A stretch of 64,000 nucleotides of DNA. Origin: Nocardia sp. BSTN01 (lineage in GTDB: Bacteria; Actinomycetota; Actinomycetes; Mycobacteriales; Mycobacteriaceae). This document shows, piece after piece, positions 26,149 through 35,195 of the stretch; the first letter of the stretch is position 1; each line of letters begins with the position of its first letter. A program made the translations under genes and the position numbers. Under the pieces are notes generated by a model, which was not told where the DNA came from, searched no databases, and saw only the letters and a program-made list of their open reading frames with translations. Location: assembly GCF_015354405.1 (NCBI RefSeq), contig NZ_JADKYP010000029.1, forward strand, positions 1 to 64,000. The letters are read 5' to 3'.

Positions 26149-27345
26149 ATGTTGCGTATCGGTCTCACCGGAGGCATGGGAGCGGGTAAGTCGACGGTGG
26201 CGCGGCTGCTGGTGGAACACGGGGCGGTGCTGGTCGACAGCGACGCCATCGCCCGCGAGGTCGTCGAACCCGGCACCGAGGGCCTGACCGCACTGGTCGC
26301 GGCGTTCGGCCCGGAAATTCTGGCCGAGGACGGAAGTTTGAACCGCCCGGCGCTCGCGGCGGTCGCCTTCGCGGACGAGCGGTCGCGCACGACGCTGAAC
26401 TCCATCACCCATCCGCTGGTCGGGCGGCGCACCACCGAGCTGATCGCCGCCGCGCCCGCGGATGCCGTTGTGGTGCAGGATGTTCCGCTTCTGGTCGAGA
26501 ACAATCTCGGCGCGATGATGAATCTCGTCGTGGTGGTGATGGCCGACGAGCAGACTCGCGTGCACCGGCTCGAGCAGTTCCGTGGTGTGAGCCGTGCGGA
26601 CGCGCTGGCGCGAATCAAGGCGCAGGCGAGTGACGACCAACGGCGTGCGGCCGCGGATGTCCTGTTGGACAACAACTCCGATGCCGAGGCGCTGGCGCCG
26701 CAGGTGCGGACGCTGTGGGAGCAGCGCCTGCTGCCCTTCGAACACAATGTGCGCACCCGGACTCCGGCGCGCTCGACCGGGCCGGTGCGGTTGGCCGAGC
26801 CGGATCCGCAGTGGCCGGCGCAGGCGCAGCGGTTGATCGGCCGGTTGTGGCTGGCCTGCGGTGGCGACGCGCGCCGCATCGATCACATCGGTTCCACCGC
26901 CGTGCCCGGGCTGGCCGCCACGGATGTCGTCGACATCCAGATCACCGTCGCCGACCTCACGACGGCAGACGCGCTGCGGGATCGATTGGCAGCCGCCGGT
27001 TTTCCGCTGATCGACTCGGTTACCGGCGACAACCCGAAGCCGACGCCCCAGGACCCGGCGGGCACCGATGCCGAGCTGTGGGCGAAACGTCTGCACGGTA
27101 ACGCCGATCCCGGGCGGGTCGCGAATGTGCATGTGCGCGTGGACGGTTCGCCGGGACAGCGGTTCGCCCTGGACTTCCGCGACTGGTTGCGTGCCGACGC
27201 CGACGCCCGCGCCGAGTACCTGGAGATCAAGCGCCGCGGGGAGGCGGCGGCGACGGGCACGGTGGGAGACGAGGCCATCGAGGCGTACCTGTCGGTGAAG
27301 GAACCCTGGTTCGACAAGGTCTACGAGCGGGTTCCGCGCGCCTGA
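26149..27345 (+). CDS. coaE: Dephospho-CoA kinase fused to a GrpB/UPF0157 domain
   Basis: A protein of 398 aa. Residues 1-200 are dephospho-CoA kinase, the last step of CoA synthesis. The P-loop is GLTGGMGAGKS, with DSDAIAREVV, the LID-region RSRTTLNSITHPLV and DVPLLVENN following. Residues about 210-390 are a GrpB-like nucleotidyltransferase-fold domain with RRIDHIGSTAVPGLAATDVVDIQ, NVHVR and FRDWLRADADARAEYLEIKR. The same fusion is known in mycobacterial CoaE, where the second domain aids folding or regulation. The ATG at 26149 starts 3 residues before the P-loop strand. Confidence 0.94.
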   Translation: MLRIGLTGGMGAGKSTVARLLVEHGAVLVDSDAIAREVVEPGTEGLTALVAAFGPEILAEDGSLNRPALAAVAFADERSRTTLNSITHPLVGRRTTELIAAAPADAVVVQDVPLLVENNLGAMMNLVVVVMADEQTRVHRLEQFRGVSRADALARIKAQASDDQRRAAADVLLDNNSDAEALAPQVRTLWEQRLLPFEHNVRTRTPARSTGPVRLAEPDPQWPAQAQRLIGRLWLACGGDARRIDHIGSTAVPGLAATDVVDIQITVADLTTADALRDRLAAAGFPLIDSVTGDNPKPTPQDPAGTDAELWAKRLHGNADPGRVANVHVRVDGSPGQRFALDFRDWLRADADARAEYLEIKRRGEAAATGTVGDEAIEAYLSVKEPWFDKVYERVPRA

Positions 27346-27363
27346 CACGGGCACCACCGCGAT

Positions 27364-27401
27364 CGGGCGCACCGGCGGCGGGCTTTTCCGCCGGGCGCCC
27401 G
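27364..27401. terminator. Bidirectional terminator between coaE and the aldo-keto reductase gene
   Basis: Nested stems CGGGCGC/GCGCCCG (27364-27370 with 27395-27401) and CGGCGG/CCGCCG (27373-27378 with 27388-27393), with TTTT in the loop, lie between convergent stops. Confidence 0.6.
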
Positions 27402-27409
27402 TTGCGCTG

Positions 27410-28372
27410 TCAGCGCGACACGGAGGTGATCCGGTCGATCTCCGCGAGGTCCTCGGCGGTGGGCTGCCACTGGCCGGCCCGCACATTGGCCTGCACCTGC
27501 TCGGGTGAGGTGGCGCCGGCGATCACCGAACTCACCGCGGGCTGCGCGGCGAGACCGCCGATGGCGACGTCGAGCAGGGTGATCGACCGCTGTGCGGCGA
27601 AATTTTCCAGCTGTTCCACGATGTCGAAAGCCGCGTCCGTGAGTGCGGATTCCCGGCCCCACGCCTGAATTCTGCTGCCTTCGGGCGCCGGCACGCCGCG
27701 CTTGTACTTACCGGTGAGCAGACCGCTCGCCAGCGGGAAGTAGGGGAGCAGCCCGATCCCGTAGTGCTCGAGGGCCGGCACCAGGTCGGCCTCGATCCCA
27801 CGCTGCAGCAGGCTGTATTCGTTCTGCGCGCTGATGAACCGCTCGAGATTGCGGGTGCGCGCGGTCCATTCGGCGTCCGCGGTCTGCCAGCCGGTGAAGT
27901 TGGAATGGCCCAGATACCGGATCTTGCCCTCGTGGACGAGGTCGTCCAGCGCGGACAGCGTCTCCTCGATCGGCGTCGCCGGGTCCGGGCGATGGAACTG
28001 GTAGAGATCGATCCAGTCCGTGCGCAGCCGGCGCAGCGACTGCTCGACCGCGCGGCGGATGTAGCGGCGTGAGCCACGCGCGCCCCAGTCCTCGCCGTTG
28101 TCCCCGCCGAGGCGACGCACATCGTTGCCGAACTTGGTCGCGATGACGACGTCGTCGCGACTGCCCTGCAGGATCTCGCCGATTCGTCGCTCCGATTCCC
28201 CGTAGGAGTCGGCGGTATCGATCAGAGTGATGCCGTGGTCGAGCGCGGCGTGCAGCACTGCTCTGCTCTGCTCGAGATCGAGCTTCATCCCGAAATTGTT
28301 GGTGCCCAGCCCGACGACCGAGACCGCGAGCCCCGAACTCCCGACACGACGCAACGACGACGACTCACCCAT
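27410..28372 (-). CDS. Aldo/keto reductase
   Basis: A 320-aa (beta/alpha)8 NADPH-dependent reductase of the voltage-gated K+ channel beta-subunit / YajO-like group. Features in order: VGLGTNNFG, LIDTADSYGESERRIGEIL with the catalytic Asp and Tyr, VIATKFGND with the catalytic Lys, DWIDLYQFHRPDPATPIEETL with the catalytic His, and QNEYSLLQRGIEADLVPALEHYGIGLLPYFPLASGLLTGKY. AGATSPEQVQAN binds the cofactor near the end. The ATG at 28372 has GGGAGAG upstream. TAGGGT on the minus strand about 40 nt upstream is a likely -10 box. Confidence 0.92.
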   Translation of the reverse strand: MGESSSLRRVGSSGLAVSVVGLGTNNFGMKLDLEQSRAVLHAALDHGITLIDTADSYGESERRIGEILQGSRDDVVIATKFGNDVRRLGGDNGEDWGARGSRRYIRRAVEQSLRRLRTDWIDLYQFHRPDPATPIEETLSALDDLVHEGKIRYLGHSNFTGWQTADAEWTARTRNLERFISAQNEYSLLQRGIEADLVPALEHYGIGLLPYFPLASGLLTGKYKRGVPAPEGSRIQAWGRESALTDAAFDIVEQLENFAAQRSITLLDVAIGGLAAQPAVSSVIAGATSPEQVQANVRAGQWQPTAEDLAEIDRITSVSR

Positions 28373-28500
28373 GGCTCTCCCGGTTCTCGAGGGACGTGAA
28401 CGACCTGGCTGGACCCTAGTGGCGAGGGCGCACCGCGGAGAAGAGTTCGGCGCAGCCCGACTCGTTTCCGCGGCTGTCGCACCGGGCTCGGCGCCGGGGC

Positions 28501-29025
28501 TCACCGCCAGCCGAGGGTGATACCTCGTGAGCGCAGCCAGGCTTCGAAATCGTGTCCGTGCGCGGCGATTCCGTCGATGGCGGTGGTGGCGGCCTCGATC
28601 GCCTGCTGGGCCTCGGACGCGCTCAGATATCCGGCGGCGTGCGCGGCCAGAAGTTCGTCGACGTCGAGCAGAATCGCCTCCCGGCCGGTGCGGACGACGA
28701 TGTCGAGGTAGTGATCGACCGACTTCCACATCTGCGGACCGGCCGCGGAGAAATCACCGATATCGAGGTAGAAGTCCTGATCGCGCGGGTGGGTGGGGCG
28801 GAAGTGGAAGACGGTGGCGCGCAGCGACAGCTGCGGTAGCAGCCAGGACTCGAGGTAGTGGAATTCCGGATGATCGGCGGTGCGGGCCATGTAGAGCCCC
28901 CACGGTTCGGTCCGATACGTCTCGACCGGCCGCACGAAACCCTTGGGATCGGTATTGGTAGACCCGGCGAGGTCGAAGTACTCGATCTTCGGCCGATGCA
29001 GATCGACCACGTGCCCCTGCGTCAT
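28501..29025 (-). CDS. DUF402 family protein (copy 1)
   Basis: A protein of 174 aa. The DUF402 core is EPWGLYMARTADHPEFHYLESWLLP, FHFRPTHPRDQDFYLDIGDF and WKSVDHYLDIVVRTGREAILLDVDELLAAHAAGYLS, with conserved Asp residues that bind divalent metal in related nucleoside diphosphate phosphatases. A helical C-terminus follows. Mycobacteria have a related gene between coaE and uvrB. The ATG at 29025 follows TAGATT (minus strand, 29032-29037) by 6 nt, so it is probably leaderless and separately transcribed from copy 2. Substrate is unknown. Confidence 0.82.
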   Translation of the reverse strand: MTQGHVVDLHRPKIEYFDLAGSTNTDPKGFVRPVETYRTEPWGLYMARTADHPEFHYLESWLLPQLSLRATVFHFRPTHPRDQDFYLDIGDFSAAGPQMWKSVDHYLDIVVRTGREAILLDVDELLAAHAAGYLSASEAQQAIEAATTAIDGIAAHGHDFEAWLRSRGITLGWR

Positions 29026-29110
29026 GCCCCGAATCTACCGTCGCGGGCCCGCGAAATGCCCGCTCGCGCCGTGATTCGATGATCATCGGCGCGAGCGGGT
29101 GGTGCCGGGA

Positions 29111-29743
29111 TCACAACCAGTGCAGCGTGACGCCCTGGGTGGTGAGCCAGCGTTCGAAGTTGTGATCGTGCGAGGCGATACCGTCGACGACGGCGGTGGC
29201 CTGCTCGAACGCCCGCTGGGCCGTCTCGGCCGACACATGGCCGGCCGCGTGCGCGGCGAACAGTTCGTCGACCCCGTGTAGCTCACAGACGTGGCCGTTG
29301 CGGGCGGCGATGTCGATGTAGTGGTATTCGGCCCGCCAGCGCTTCGGCTCGATCTTGGCGAAGTTGCCGATATAGATGTGATAGATCGGATCGCGATCGT
29401 GTGCGGCGTTGACGTGATGCATCGTGACGCGGACCGACTGCTTGGGCAGGAGCCAGGTCTCGGTGTAGCGGTAGGGCGGGGTATCGGCCGCCCGGACCAG
29501 ATACAGACCCCACGGCTCGGCGTGATAACTGTCGACCGAATGGACGAAACCGCGGGAATCGGTTCTGGTGAGATCGGCGATGTCGAAATATTCGACGTGC
29601 GGTCTGTGTGCCGTCCCCGATGGTGGCACCGGAATCGGTGTTTTTCGGCCCGGAATGTTGCGATTCGACGGCATTGGGCTGACTCCATTGGGCGCGGCAG
29701 TGCGCAGAGTCCGGGTGACACGTTCAGCGAGGAAACCGGCCAT
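29111..29743 (-). CDS. DUF402 family protein (copy 2)
   Basis: A protein of 210 aa, paralogous to the downstream neighbour. It shares HRPHVEYFDIADLTRTDSRGFVHSVDSYHAEPWGLYLV, RYTETWLLP, IYHIYIGNFAKIEPKRWRAEYHYIDIAARNG and VDELFAAHAAGHVSAE. It has an extra basic N-terminus of about 45 residues. Several acidic metal-site positions of copy 1 differ (YIGNF for DIGDF), so activity may differ. The ATG at 29743 has AGAAGGG 8 nt upstream. The tandem arrangement suggests local duplication. Confidence 0.8.
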   Translation of the reverse strand: MAGFLAERVTRTLRTAAPNGVSPMPSNRNIPGRKTPIPVPPSGTAHRPHVEYFDIADLTRTDSRGFVHSVDSYHAEPWGLYLVRAADTPPYRYTETWLLPKQSVRVTMHHVNAAHDRDPIYHIYIGNFAKIEPKRWRAEYHYIDIAARNGHVCELHGVDELFAAHAAGHVSAETAQRAFEQATAVVDGIASHDHNFERWLTTQGVTLHWL

Positions 29744-29791
29744 AACACTTGCCCTTCTCGACTTCCGACCGGATCAGCGTACACCCGGGCA

Positions 29792-29846
29792 ACCCCCTCC
29801 GGCGGGGTGAAAACGACACGGAATCCGGCTGATTCGGCCGTGTCGT
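29792..29846 (-). promoter_or_regulatory. Terminator-like hairpin and second hairpin in the leader of DUF402 copy 2
   Basis: On the minus strand a 9-bp stem, ACGACACGG (29846-29838) with CCGTGTCGT (29821-29813), is extended by AATC/GATT pairing. It is followed by TTTTC, the form of an intrinsic terminator. A second stem of ACCCC with GGGGT follows at once, then the ribosome site and start. Position between promoter side and gene suggests attenuation, but it could also end a transcript from upstream. Confidence 0.4.
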
Positions 29847-30497
29847 TATCGTCGAGCCGCCCTGCTCTACCAGACATTTCGGGCATTTGGTCGCTTGATT
29901 CAATGCTGCGCGCGCGGTTGCCGGGGCAATGCTCCCGCGGGTCCGGCAAACCTCGGGCCGGACCTGTCGCCATGGTCGGTGGTAGCGCTTCGGTGGCGCC
30001 GCTGGGCGGAACTGTGCCGTCATTTTGGGGGAATTGTCGAATTATTCTGCGGGGCAGTGCGTTCGGTCTGTTGTGGCCGAAAAGCGGTGGCAGGAATCGA
30101 ATTGTTCGAAATGTCCGAACGGGTCGGCCGGGAATTGCGGTCTCGGTGACGCGGGTCGGGTCGAAATGATTGGGATACGGCGTGTTCCGGAGGGAGGAAC
30201 CCGTTCCGCCGCCGGCCGGTTGTGTCGACGTCCGATCGGGCGGCTCCGGTTCGCGGTGGTCGATGCCGGCCGGTGTGGATGCGGGCGTGTCGGCCGAGCC
30301 CGTGGTGTGGTCCTGGCATCGGGTGGCCGGGGGCCGCTGGTTTTGCCGTGTGGTTGCCCTGAGCGGTCGGTGCCTGCATCGCCGCGGCCGGCGGCGCCTC
30401 GCCACGCGGCGGCAGCGCCTGTGCCCGTCGATACACACTCGTGGCCGAAAAATGATCGCCGGATGTGTCGCTGTGCCCGCGGTCACGGCGCCGGAAC
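29847..30497. other. Long non-coding gap upstream of uvrB
   Basis: About 650 bp without a supportable gene. Open frames on both strands here have poor third-position bias and no domain. TATTCT at 30043-30048 is a possible -10 box. From 30170 the composition returns to high GC. Confidence 0.45.
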
Positions 30498-30520
30498 TTG
30501 TCGGTGCCGCGGCTTACCCT
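30498..30520 (+). promoter_or_regulatory. RecA-NDp/PafBC-type damage-inducible promoter of uvrB
   Basis: TTGTCGGTG (30498-30506), an 8-nt spacer and TACCCT (30515-30520) match the full tTGTCRgtg-N8-TANNNT consensus. The -10 box ends 7 nt before the uvrB ATG, so the transcript is probably leaderless. Confidence 0.75.
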
Positions 30521-30527
30521 GGTGACC

Positions 30528-32711
30528 ATGGCTTTCGCAACGGAGATCCCCGCGGATTCGGACGCACCCGGCGAGCAGCCGCTGGCGCATTCGGAATTCC
30601 GGCCGATCGGGGCGATCGAACGCTCCGACGGGCGGTTCGAGGTCGTCAGCGAGCATCGGCCCGCCGGTGACCAGCCTGCCGCGATCGCGGAGCTGGAGCG
30701 GCGGTTGCGTGGCGGCGAGAAGGACGTGGTGCTGCTCGGCGCCACCGGTACCGGCAAATCGGCCACCGCGGCCTGGCTGATCGAGCGGGTCCAGCGCCCG
30801 ACCCTGGTCATGGCGCCGAACAAGACCCTGGCCGCCCAGCTGGCCAACGAACTGCGCGAGATGCTGCCGCACAACGCGGTGGAGTACTTCGTCTCCTACT
30901 ACGACTACTACCAGCCCGAGGCGTATATCGCGCAGACCGATACCTACATCGAGAAGGACTCCTCGATCAACGACGACGTGGAGCGGCTGCGCCATTCGGC
31001 GACGTCGAGCCTGCTCTCGCGCCGCGATGTCGTGGTGGTCGCCTCGGTCTCGTGTATCTACGGCCTGGGTACCCCGCAGTCCTATCTGGACCGCTCGGTG
31101 CAACTCGAGGTCGGCAGCGAGGTCGAGCGCGACCGGCTGTTGCGCCTGCTGGTCGATGTCCAGTACACGCGCAACGACATGGCCTTCACCCGCGGTTCGT
31201 TCCGGGTGCGCGGCGACACCGTCGAGATCATCCCCTCCTACGAGGAACTCGCGGTCCGCATCGAGTTCTTCGGCGACGAGATCGAGGCGCTGTACTACCT
31301 GCATCCACTCACCGGCGATGTGGTGCGCCAGGTCGACACCTTGCGCATCTTCCCGGCCACCCACTACGTGGCCGGGCCGGATCGGATGGAGCGCGCGGTC
31401 GCCGATATCGAGACCGAACTCGAACAGCGGCTCGCGGATCTGGAGCGGCAGGGCAAACTGCTCGAGGCGCAGCGGTTGCGCATGCGCACCCAATACGACC
31501 TGGAGATGATCCGGCAGGTCGGGTTCTGCTCCGGAATCGAGAACTATTCGCGGCATATCGACGGCCGTCCGGCCGGTTCGGCGCCGGCGACGCTGCTCGA
31601 CTACTTCCCGGAGGATTTCCTCCTGATCATCGACGAGTCGCACGTGACCGTGCCGCAGATCGGCGGCATGTACGAAGGCGATATGTCGCGCAAGCGCAAC
31701 CTCGTCGAATACGGTTTCCGGCTGCCCTCGGCGGTGGACAACCGCCCGCTCACCTGGGAGGAGTTCGCCGACCGGATCGGCCAGACGGTGTACATGTCGG
31801 CGACGCCGGGCCCGTACGAACTGGGCAGTACCGGCGGTGAGTTCGTCGAGCAGGTGATCCGCCCGACCGGACTGGTCGACCCGCAGGTGGTGGTCAAACC
31901 GACCAAGGGCCAGATCGACGATCTGGTGCACGAGATCCGTACCCGCACCGAACGCGACGAACGCGTCCTGGTCACCACGCTCACCAAGAAGATGGCCGAG
32001 GATCTCACCGACTATCTCCTGGGCATGGGTGTGCGGGTCCGTTACCTGCATTCGGAGATCGATACGCTGCGCCGCGTCGAACTGCTGCGGCAGCTGCGGT
32101 TGGGCGAATACGACGTGCTGGTCGGCATCAACCTGCTGCGTGAGGGCCTCGACCTGCCGGAGGTGTCGCTGGTCGCGATCCTGGACGCCGACAAGGAGGG
32201 CTTCCTGCGCAGCGCCACCAGCCTCATCCAGACGATCGGGCGTGCCGCGCGCAACGTCTCCGGCGAAGTGCACATGTACGCCGACAAGGTGACCGACTCG
32301 ATGCGCCAGGCCATCGACGAGACCGAACGGCGGCGGGCCAAGCAGGTCGCCTACAACGAAGCCAACGGCATCGATCCGAAACCGCTGCGCAAGAAAATCG
32401 CCGACATCCTCGATCAGGTCTACCGTGAGGCCGACGAGACCGAGGTGGAGGTCGGCGGATCCGGGCGCAATGCCAGCCGCGGACGCCGTGCCCAGGGTGA
32501 ACCCGGGCGCGCGGTGAGCGCCGGGGTGTACGAGGGCCGCGATATCGCGAATATGCCTCGCGCGGAACTGGCGGATCTGGTGGCCCAGTTGACCGATCAG
32601 ATGATGAACGCCGCCCGCGAATTGCAGTTCGAGCTGGCCGGGCGATTGCGCGACGAGATCGCCGACCTGAAGAAGGAGTTGCGGGGTATGGATGCCGCCG
32701 GGCTGAAATGA
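30528..32711 (+). CDS. uvrB: Excinuclease ABC subunit B
   Basis: A 727-aa nucleotide-excision-repair protein that verifies damage loaded by UvrA and recruits UvrC. Walker A is [15 protein letters not shown]. The beta-hairpin is [25 protein letters not shown] read in two parts, the DExH box is LLIIDESHV and motif VI is QTIGRAARN. The C-terminal UVR coiled coil is [23 protein letters not shown] Gly/Arg-rich linker before the UVR motif makes it longer than most homologues. ATG 30528 (MAFATEIP) matches mycobacterial UvrB; GTG 30522 is in frame but would lie closer than expected to the -10 box. Confidence 0.97.
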   Translation: MAFATEIPADSDAPGEQPLAHSEFRPIGAIERSDGRFEVVSEHRPAGDQPAAIAELERRLRGGEKDVVLLGATGTGKSATAAWLIERVQRPTLVMAPNKTLAAQLANELREMLPHNAVEYFVSYYDYYQPEAYIAQTDTYIEKDSSINDDVERLRHSATSSLLSRRDVVVVASVSCIYGLGTPQSYLDRSVQLEVGSEVERDRLLRLLVDVQYTRNDMAFTRGSFRVRGDTVEIIPSYEELAVRIEFFGDEIEALYYLHPLTGDVVRQVDTLRIFPATHYVAGPDRMERAVADIETELEQRLADLERQGKLLEAQRLRMRTQYDLEMIRQVGFCSGIENYSRHIDGRPAGSAPATLLDYFPEDFLLIIDESHVTVPQIGGMYEGDMSRKRNLVEYGFRLPSAVDNRPLTWEEFADRIGQTVYMSATPGPYELGSTGGEFVEQVIRPTGLVDPQVVVKPTKGQIDDLVHEIRTRTERDERVLVTTLTKKMAEDLTDYLLGMGVRVRYLHSEIDTLRRVELLRQLRLGEYDVLVGINLLREGLDLPEVSLVAILDADKEGFLRSATSLIQTIGRAARNVSGEVHMYADKVTDSMRQAIDETERRRAKQVAYNEANGIDPKPLRKKIADILDQVYREADETEVEVGGSGRNASRGRRAQGEPGRAVSAGVYEGRDIANMPRAELADLVAQLTDQMMNAARELQFELAGRLRDEIADLKKELRGMDAAGLK

Positions 32712-32744
32712 GTTCCCGCGCAGTATCTTTCCCGCGCTCGCGGC

Positions 32745-32769
32745 GGTGCCCCGGCCGGGCCGGGGCACC
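32745..32769. terminator. Bidirectional terminator between uvrB and the VOC gene
   Basis: A perfect 10-bp inverted repeat (GGTGCCCCGG, 32745-32754, with 32760-32769) and a 5-nt loop separates convergent stops. Confidence 0.65.
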
Positions 32770-32782
32770 CGCGCGGCCCGCG

Positions 32783-33253
32783 TCAGCTCTGCGTGGCCAT
32801 CCACTCGTTGACCCGGCGCTCGGCCTCCTCGCGCGAGACGTCCTCGACCCGGGTCATGACCACCCAGCGGTGTCCGAACGGATCCATCACCAGCCCGTAG
32901 CGGTCGCCGGTGACGAACGTCTGCGGCTCCTCGACCCGGGCGGCGCCGTGTTCGGCGGCGCGGGCGACGACCGCGTCGGCATCGGGGCAGTAATGCACGA
33001 TGCTGGTGTGCACCCAGTCCGATTCGGGTGCGCGCACCCCGTGTTCGGGGATGGGCATACCCATCTGGATGGTGGAATCGCCGATCGCCAGTTCGGCGTG
33101 CGCCGGTTGCCCGTCGGGAAGGTCGTTGCGGCTGAGCACCTTCGCGCCGAAGACCGCGGAGTAGAACTCGATGGCCTTGTTGCCGTCGGGTACGGCCAGG
33201 AAACAGTTGATGGAGTGATAACCCTCGGGAATGGGATTGACGTCGTTGCTCAT
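32783..33253 (-). CDS. VOC/glyoxalase-fold protein (PhnB-like)
   Basis: A 156-aa single VOC module duplex. YHSINCFLAVPDGNKAIEFYSAVFGAKVLSRNDLPDG is the first half; the second ends DRYGLVMDPFGHRWVVMTRVEDVSREE, as in PhnB-type proteins. Several metal-ligand positions are occupied by His, Gln or Asp, but the activity cannot be inferred. The ATG at 33253 (MSNDVNPIPEGYHSI) was chosen over a longer frame that has no family likeness. It is divergent from the AraC-type regulator, 76 bp away. Confidence 0.85.
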   Translation of the reverse strand: MSNDVNPIPEGYHSINCFLAVPDGNKAIEFYSAVFGAKVLSRNDLPDGQPAHAELAIGDSTIQMGMPIPEHGVRAPESDWVHTSIVHYCPDADAVVARAAEHGAARVEEPQTFVTGDRYGLVMDPFGHRWVVMTRVEDVSREEAERRVNEWMATQS

Positions 33254-33329
33254 GGGAACAACTCTCGTCCATCGCGAGGAATAGATCTTGTAAGAAAGCG
33301 ACAGCCTCATCCGCGGTGGGAGACGGGCC

Positions 33330-34235
33330 GTGCCGACCGGTGACGAGCGCGCGAAAGGCGCTGCGCTGCATCCGGTTCCGGTGCCTCCGCCGGAGGTCAC
33401 CAAGGGCATCCTGCATCCCCGCGAACAGGAGCGTCACCGCAGGCTGATCCGGCTGCCGGCCGGCCCGCACACGGCCGAATTCGTCGAATGGTATTGGTCG
33501 GTCTCCTGGGATCTGCGCGGCCGGCCGCCCTATCAGGCGCAGGTGCTGCCGTTCCCCTCGGTCAACGTCAGCTTCGAGCGGTCCGCCACCCGCACCGGCG
33601 GATTCGTCAACGGTGTGACCACCGGCAAATTCGTGCGGGAACTGACGGGGGAGGGGGAAACCTTCGCCGCCAAATTCCGTCCCGGCGGCTTCGGCGCCTT
33701 CACCGGCATCGACGTCGGCGCCCTGCGCGATACCACGATCGAACTGACCGAGGTGCTGCCGGAGGCCGCGGGCCTGACCGAACGCGTGCTGGCGACCGAC
33801 AGCGCCGAGGAGCGCCGTGACATCGTCGACGCCTACCTCGCCCGCGCCGCGCGCCGCCGCACGCCCAACGACAACTACCTGCTGGTGTTACGGATCATCG
33901 CCGCGATGGAAGCCGATCCCGAGCTGACCCGGGTCGATCAGGTCACCGCCCGTTTCGACATTCCGATCCGCACCCTGCAACGCCTGTTCCGCCGCTACGT
34001 CGGCGCCGGGCCGAAATGGGTGCTGCGCCGCTATCGCCTCCAGGACGGCGCACAACTGCTGGCACAGGGCCGCACCGACGATCTGGCGACGCTGGCGCTG
34101 GAACTCGGCTATTTCGATCAGGCCCATTTCAGCCGCGAATTCGCGAACGAAATCGGAATGGCGCCGCTGGAATACGCACGCGCATCGCTACTGTCACACC
34201 ACGCCTCACCCGGCGATCCGGCGCCGGATCGCTGA
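33330..34235 (+). CDS. AraC family transcriptional regulator
   Basis: A protein of 301 aa. An N-terminal DUF6597-like sensory part (HTAEFVEWYWSVSWDLRGRPPYQAQVLPFPSVNVSFE) precedes a C-terminal AraC domain with two helix-turn-helices. The first is LTRVDQVTARFDIPIRTLQRLFRRYVGAGPKWVLRRYRL; the second is DLATLALELGYFDQAHFSREFANEIGMAPLEY. The GTG at 33330 has GGGAG 8 nt upstream. Divergence from the VOC gene, and a DoxX gene downstream, suggest it controls one or both; inducer unknown. Confidence 0.9.
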   Translation: MPTGDERAKGAALHPVPVPPPEVTKGILHPREQERHRRLIRLPAGPHTAEFVEWYWSVSWDLRGRPPYQAQVLPFPSVNVSFERSATRTGGFVNGVTTGKFVRELTGEGETFAAKFRPGGFGAFTGIDVGALRDTTIELTEVLPEAAGLTERVLATDSAEERRDIVDAYLARAARRRTPNDNYLLVLRIIAAMEADPELTRVDQVTARFDIPIRTLQRLFRRYVGAGPKWVLRRYRLQDGAQLLAQGRTDDLATLALELGYFDQAHFSREFANEIGMAPLEYARASLLSHHASPGDPAPDR

Positions 34236-34339
34236 TTCGTTTCGGCCACTCCGGTTCCGGGAATATCCGAACACATAAGTAGTTGAATGCTGTACTACCA
34301 GCCCGGCGGCGGTGCCGCCGGCCGACAGAGGAGTTGGCG

Positions 34340-34756
34340 ATGAGTGTTCTGGTGCTGATCGGGCGCATTCTGTTCGTCATATTGTTCGCGAGTTCGGCGA
34401 TCGGGCATCTGACCCAGGCCGACGCGATGACCGGCTACGCCCGCAGCAAGGGTGTTCCGATGGCGAAGGGGGCGGTGCTGGGTTCGGGCGTGGTCCTGCT
34501 GCTCGGCGCCTTGAGCGTGCTGCTCGGAGTGTGGGCCGATCTGGGTGCGTTGCTGCTGTTCGTCTTCCTGCTGCCGACCGCATTCCTGATGCACCCCTTC
34601 TGGAAGGAATCCGATGCTCAGGCCAAACAGGGCGAGATGATTCATTTCAACAAGGATCTGGCATTGGCCGGTGCTGCCCTGATGTTGTTCGCCTTCTTCG
34701 CCCATGTCGACGATCTCGGCGCCACAATCACCGGACCGTTATTCCACCTCGGATGA
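34340..34756 (+). CDS. DoxX family membrane protein
   Basis: A protein of 138 aa with four hydrophobic helices (VLVLIGRILFVILFASSAIGHL, GAVLGSGVVLLLGALSVLLGV, LGALLLFVFLLPTAFLM, LALAGAALMLFAFF). The DoxX-type loop HPFWKESDAQAKQGEMIHFNKDLAL lies before the last helix. DoxX proteins are integral membrane proteins linked to redox or thiosulfate metabolism in some species; the role here is unknown. The ATG at 34340 has AGAGGAG 6 nt upstream. Confidence 0.87.
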   Translation: MSVLVLIGRILFVILFASSAIGHLTQADAMTGYARSKGVPMAKGAVLGSGVVLLLGALSVLLGVWADLGALLLFVFLLPTAFLMHPFWKESDAQAKQGEMIHFNKDLALAGAALMLFAFFAHVDDLGATITGPLFHLG

Positions 34757-35195
34757 ACGCGGAACGACCCGCATTCATCATTCGGCGGTTATTCCCTCGC
34801 GCATCCGGAAACCGCCGGAATCGGTTCTCGCCGCCGTGAATTGTGATTTCTCACCATCACGCCCGGGTGCGCTCTGTGCATCCGGGCAATCGCGGTCCGT
34901 GCAATTGCGGGAAACCCTTCTGTGACGAAAATCCCAGGGCCACAACCGGGTTCGCCAGTGCGACGACGATCGCAGAGCGATGTGGCCGGTTTCGGGATCG
35001 GCGCTGGTGAGACGGGTCGCGCGGCCGCCCGGCCGGCTAATGTGTCCTGCGGATCGCGGGGCGCACCGATGTGATGTATTGCGATTGTCGATGATTCCGG
35101 CGCGATAACGGTTATGGTCTAGCGCAGTTGCCCGCGCGGGTTTCTGCTCCGGAATTGCGCGCAGGCATCCGCCCACTTGTACGTTTGGAGGAAAG
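34757..35195. other. Intergenic region upstream of the universal stress gene
   Basis: Some 440 bp without a supported gene. Near its 3' end an inverted repeat ATAAC-G-GTTAT (35105-35115) overlaps a TATGGT box that could serve as -10 for the stress-protein gene, whose leader would be about 75 nt. Nothing else was recognised. Confidence 0.4.

Noticed and set aside
30450-30530. LexA box for uvrB
   Set aside because: No GAAC/GTTC-type palindrome lies at the promoter. The damage element seen is of the PafBC type.
30170-30670. Protein-coding frame upstream of uvrB
   Set aside because: It overlaps the start of uvrB out of frame, has weak codon bias and no domain.
30483-33470. Very long open frame on the minus strand opposite uvrB
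   Set aside because: It is antisense to a certain gene, rich in Arg, His and Gly without domains, and a known artefact of high GC. The same holds for long antisense frames opposite polA, pyk, uvrA and pheT.
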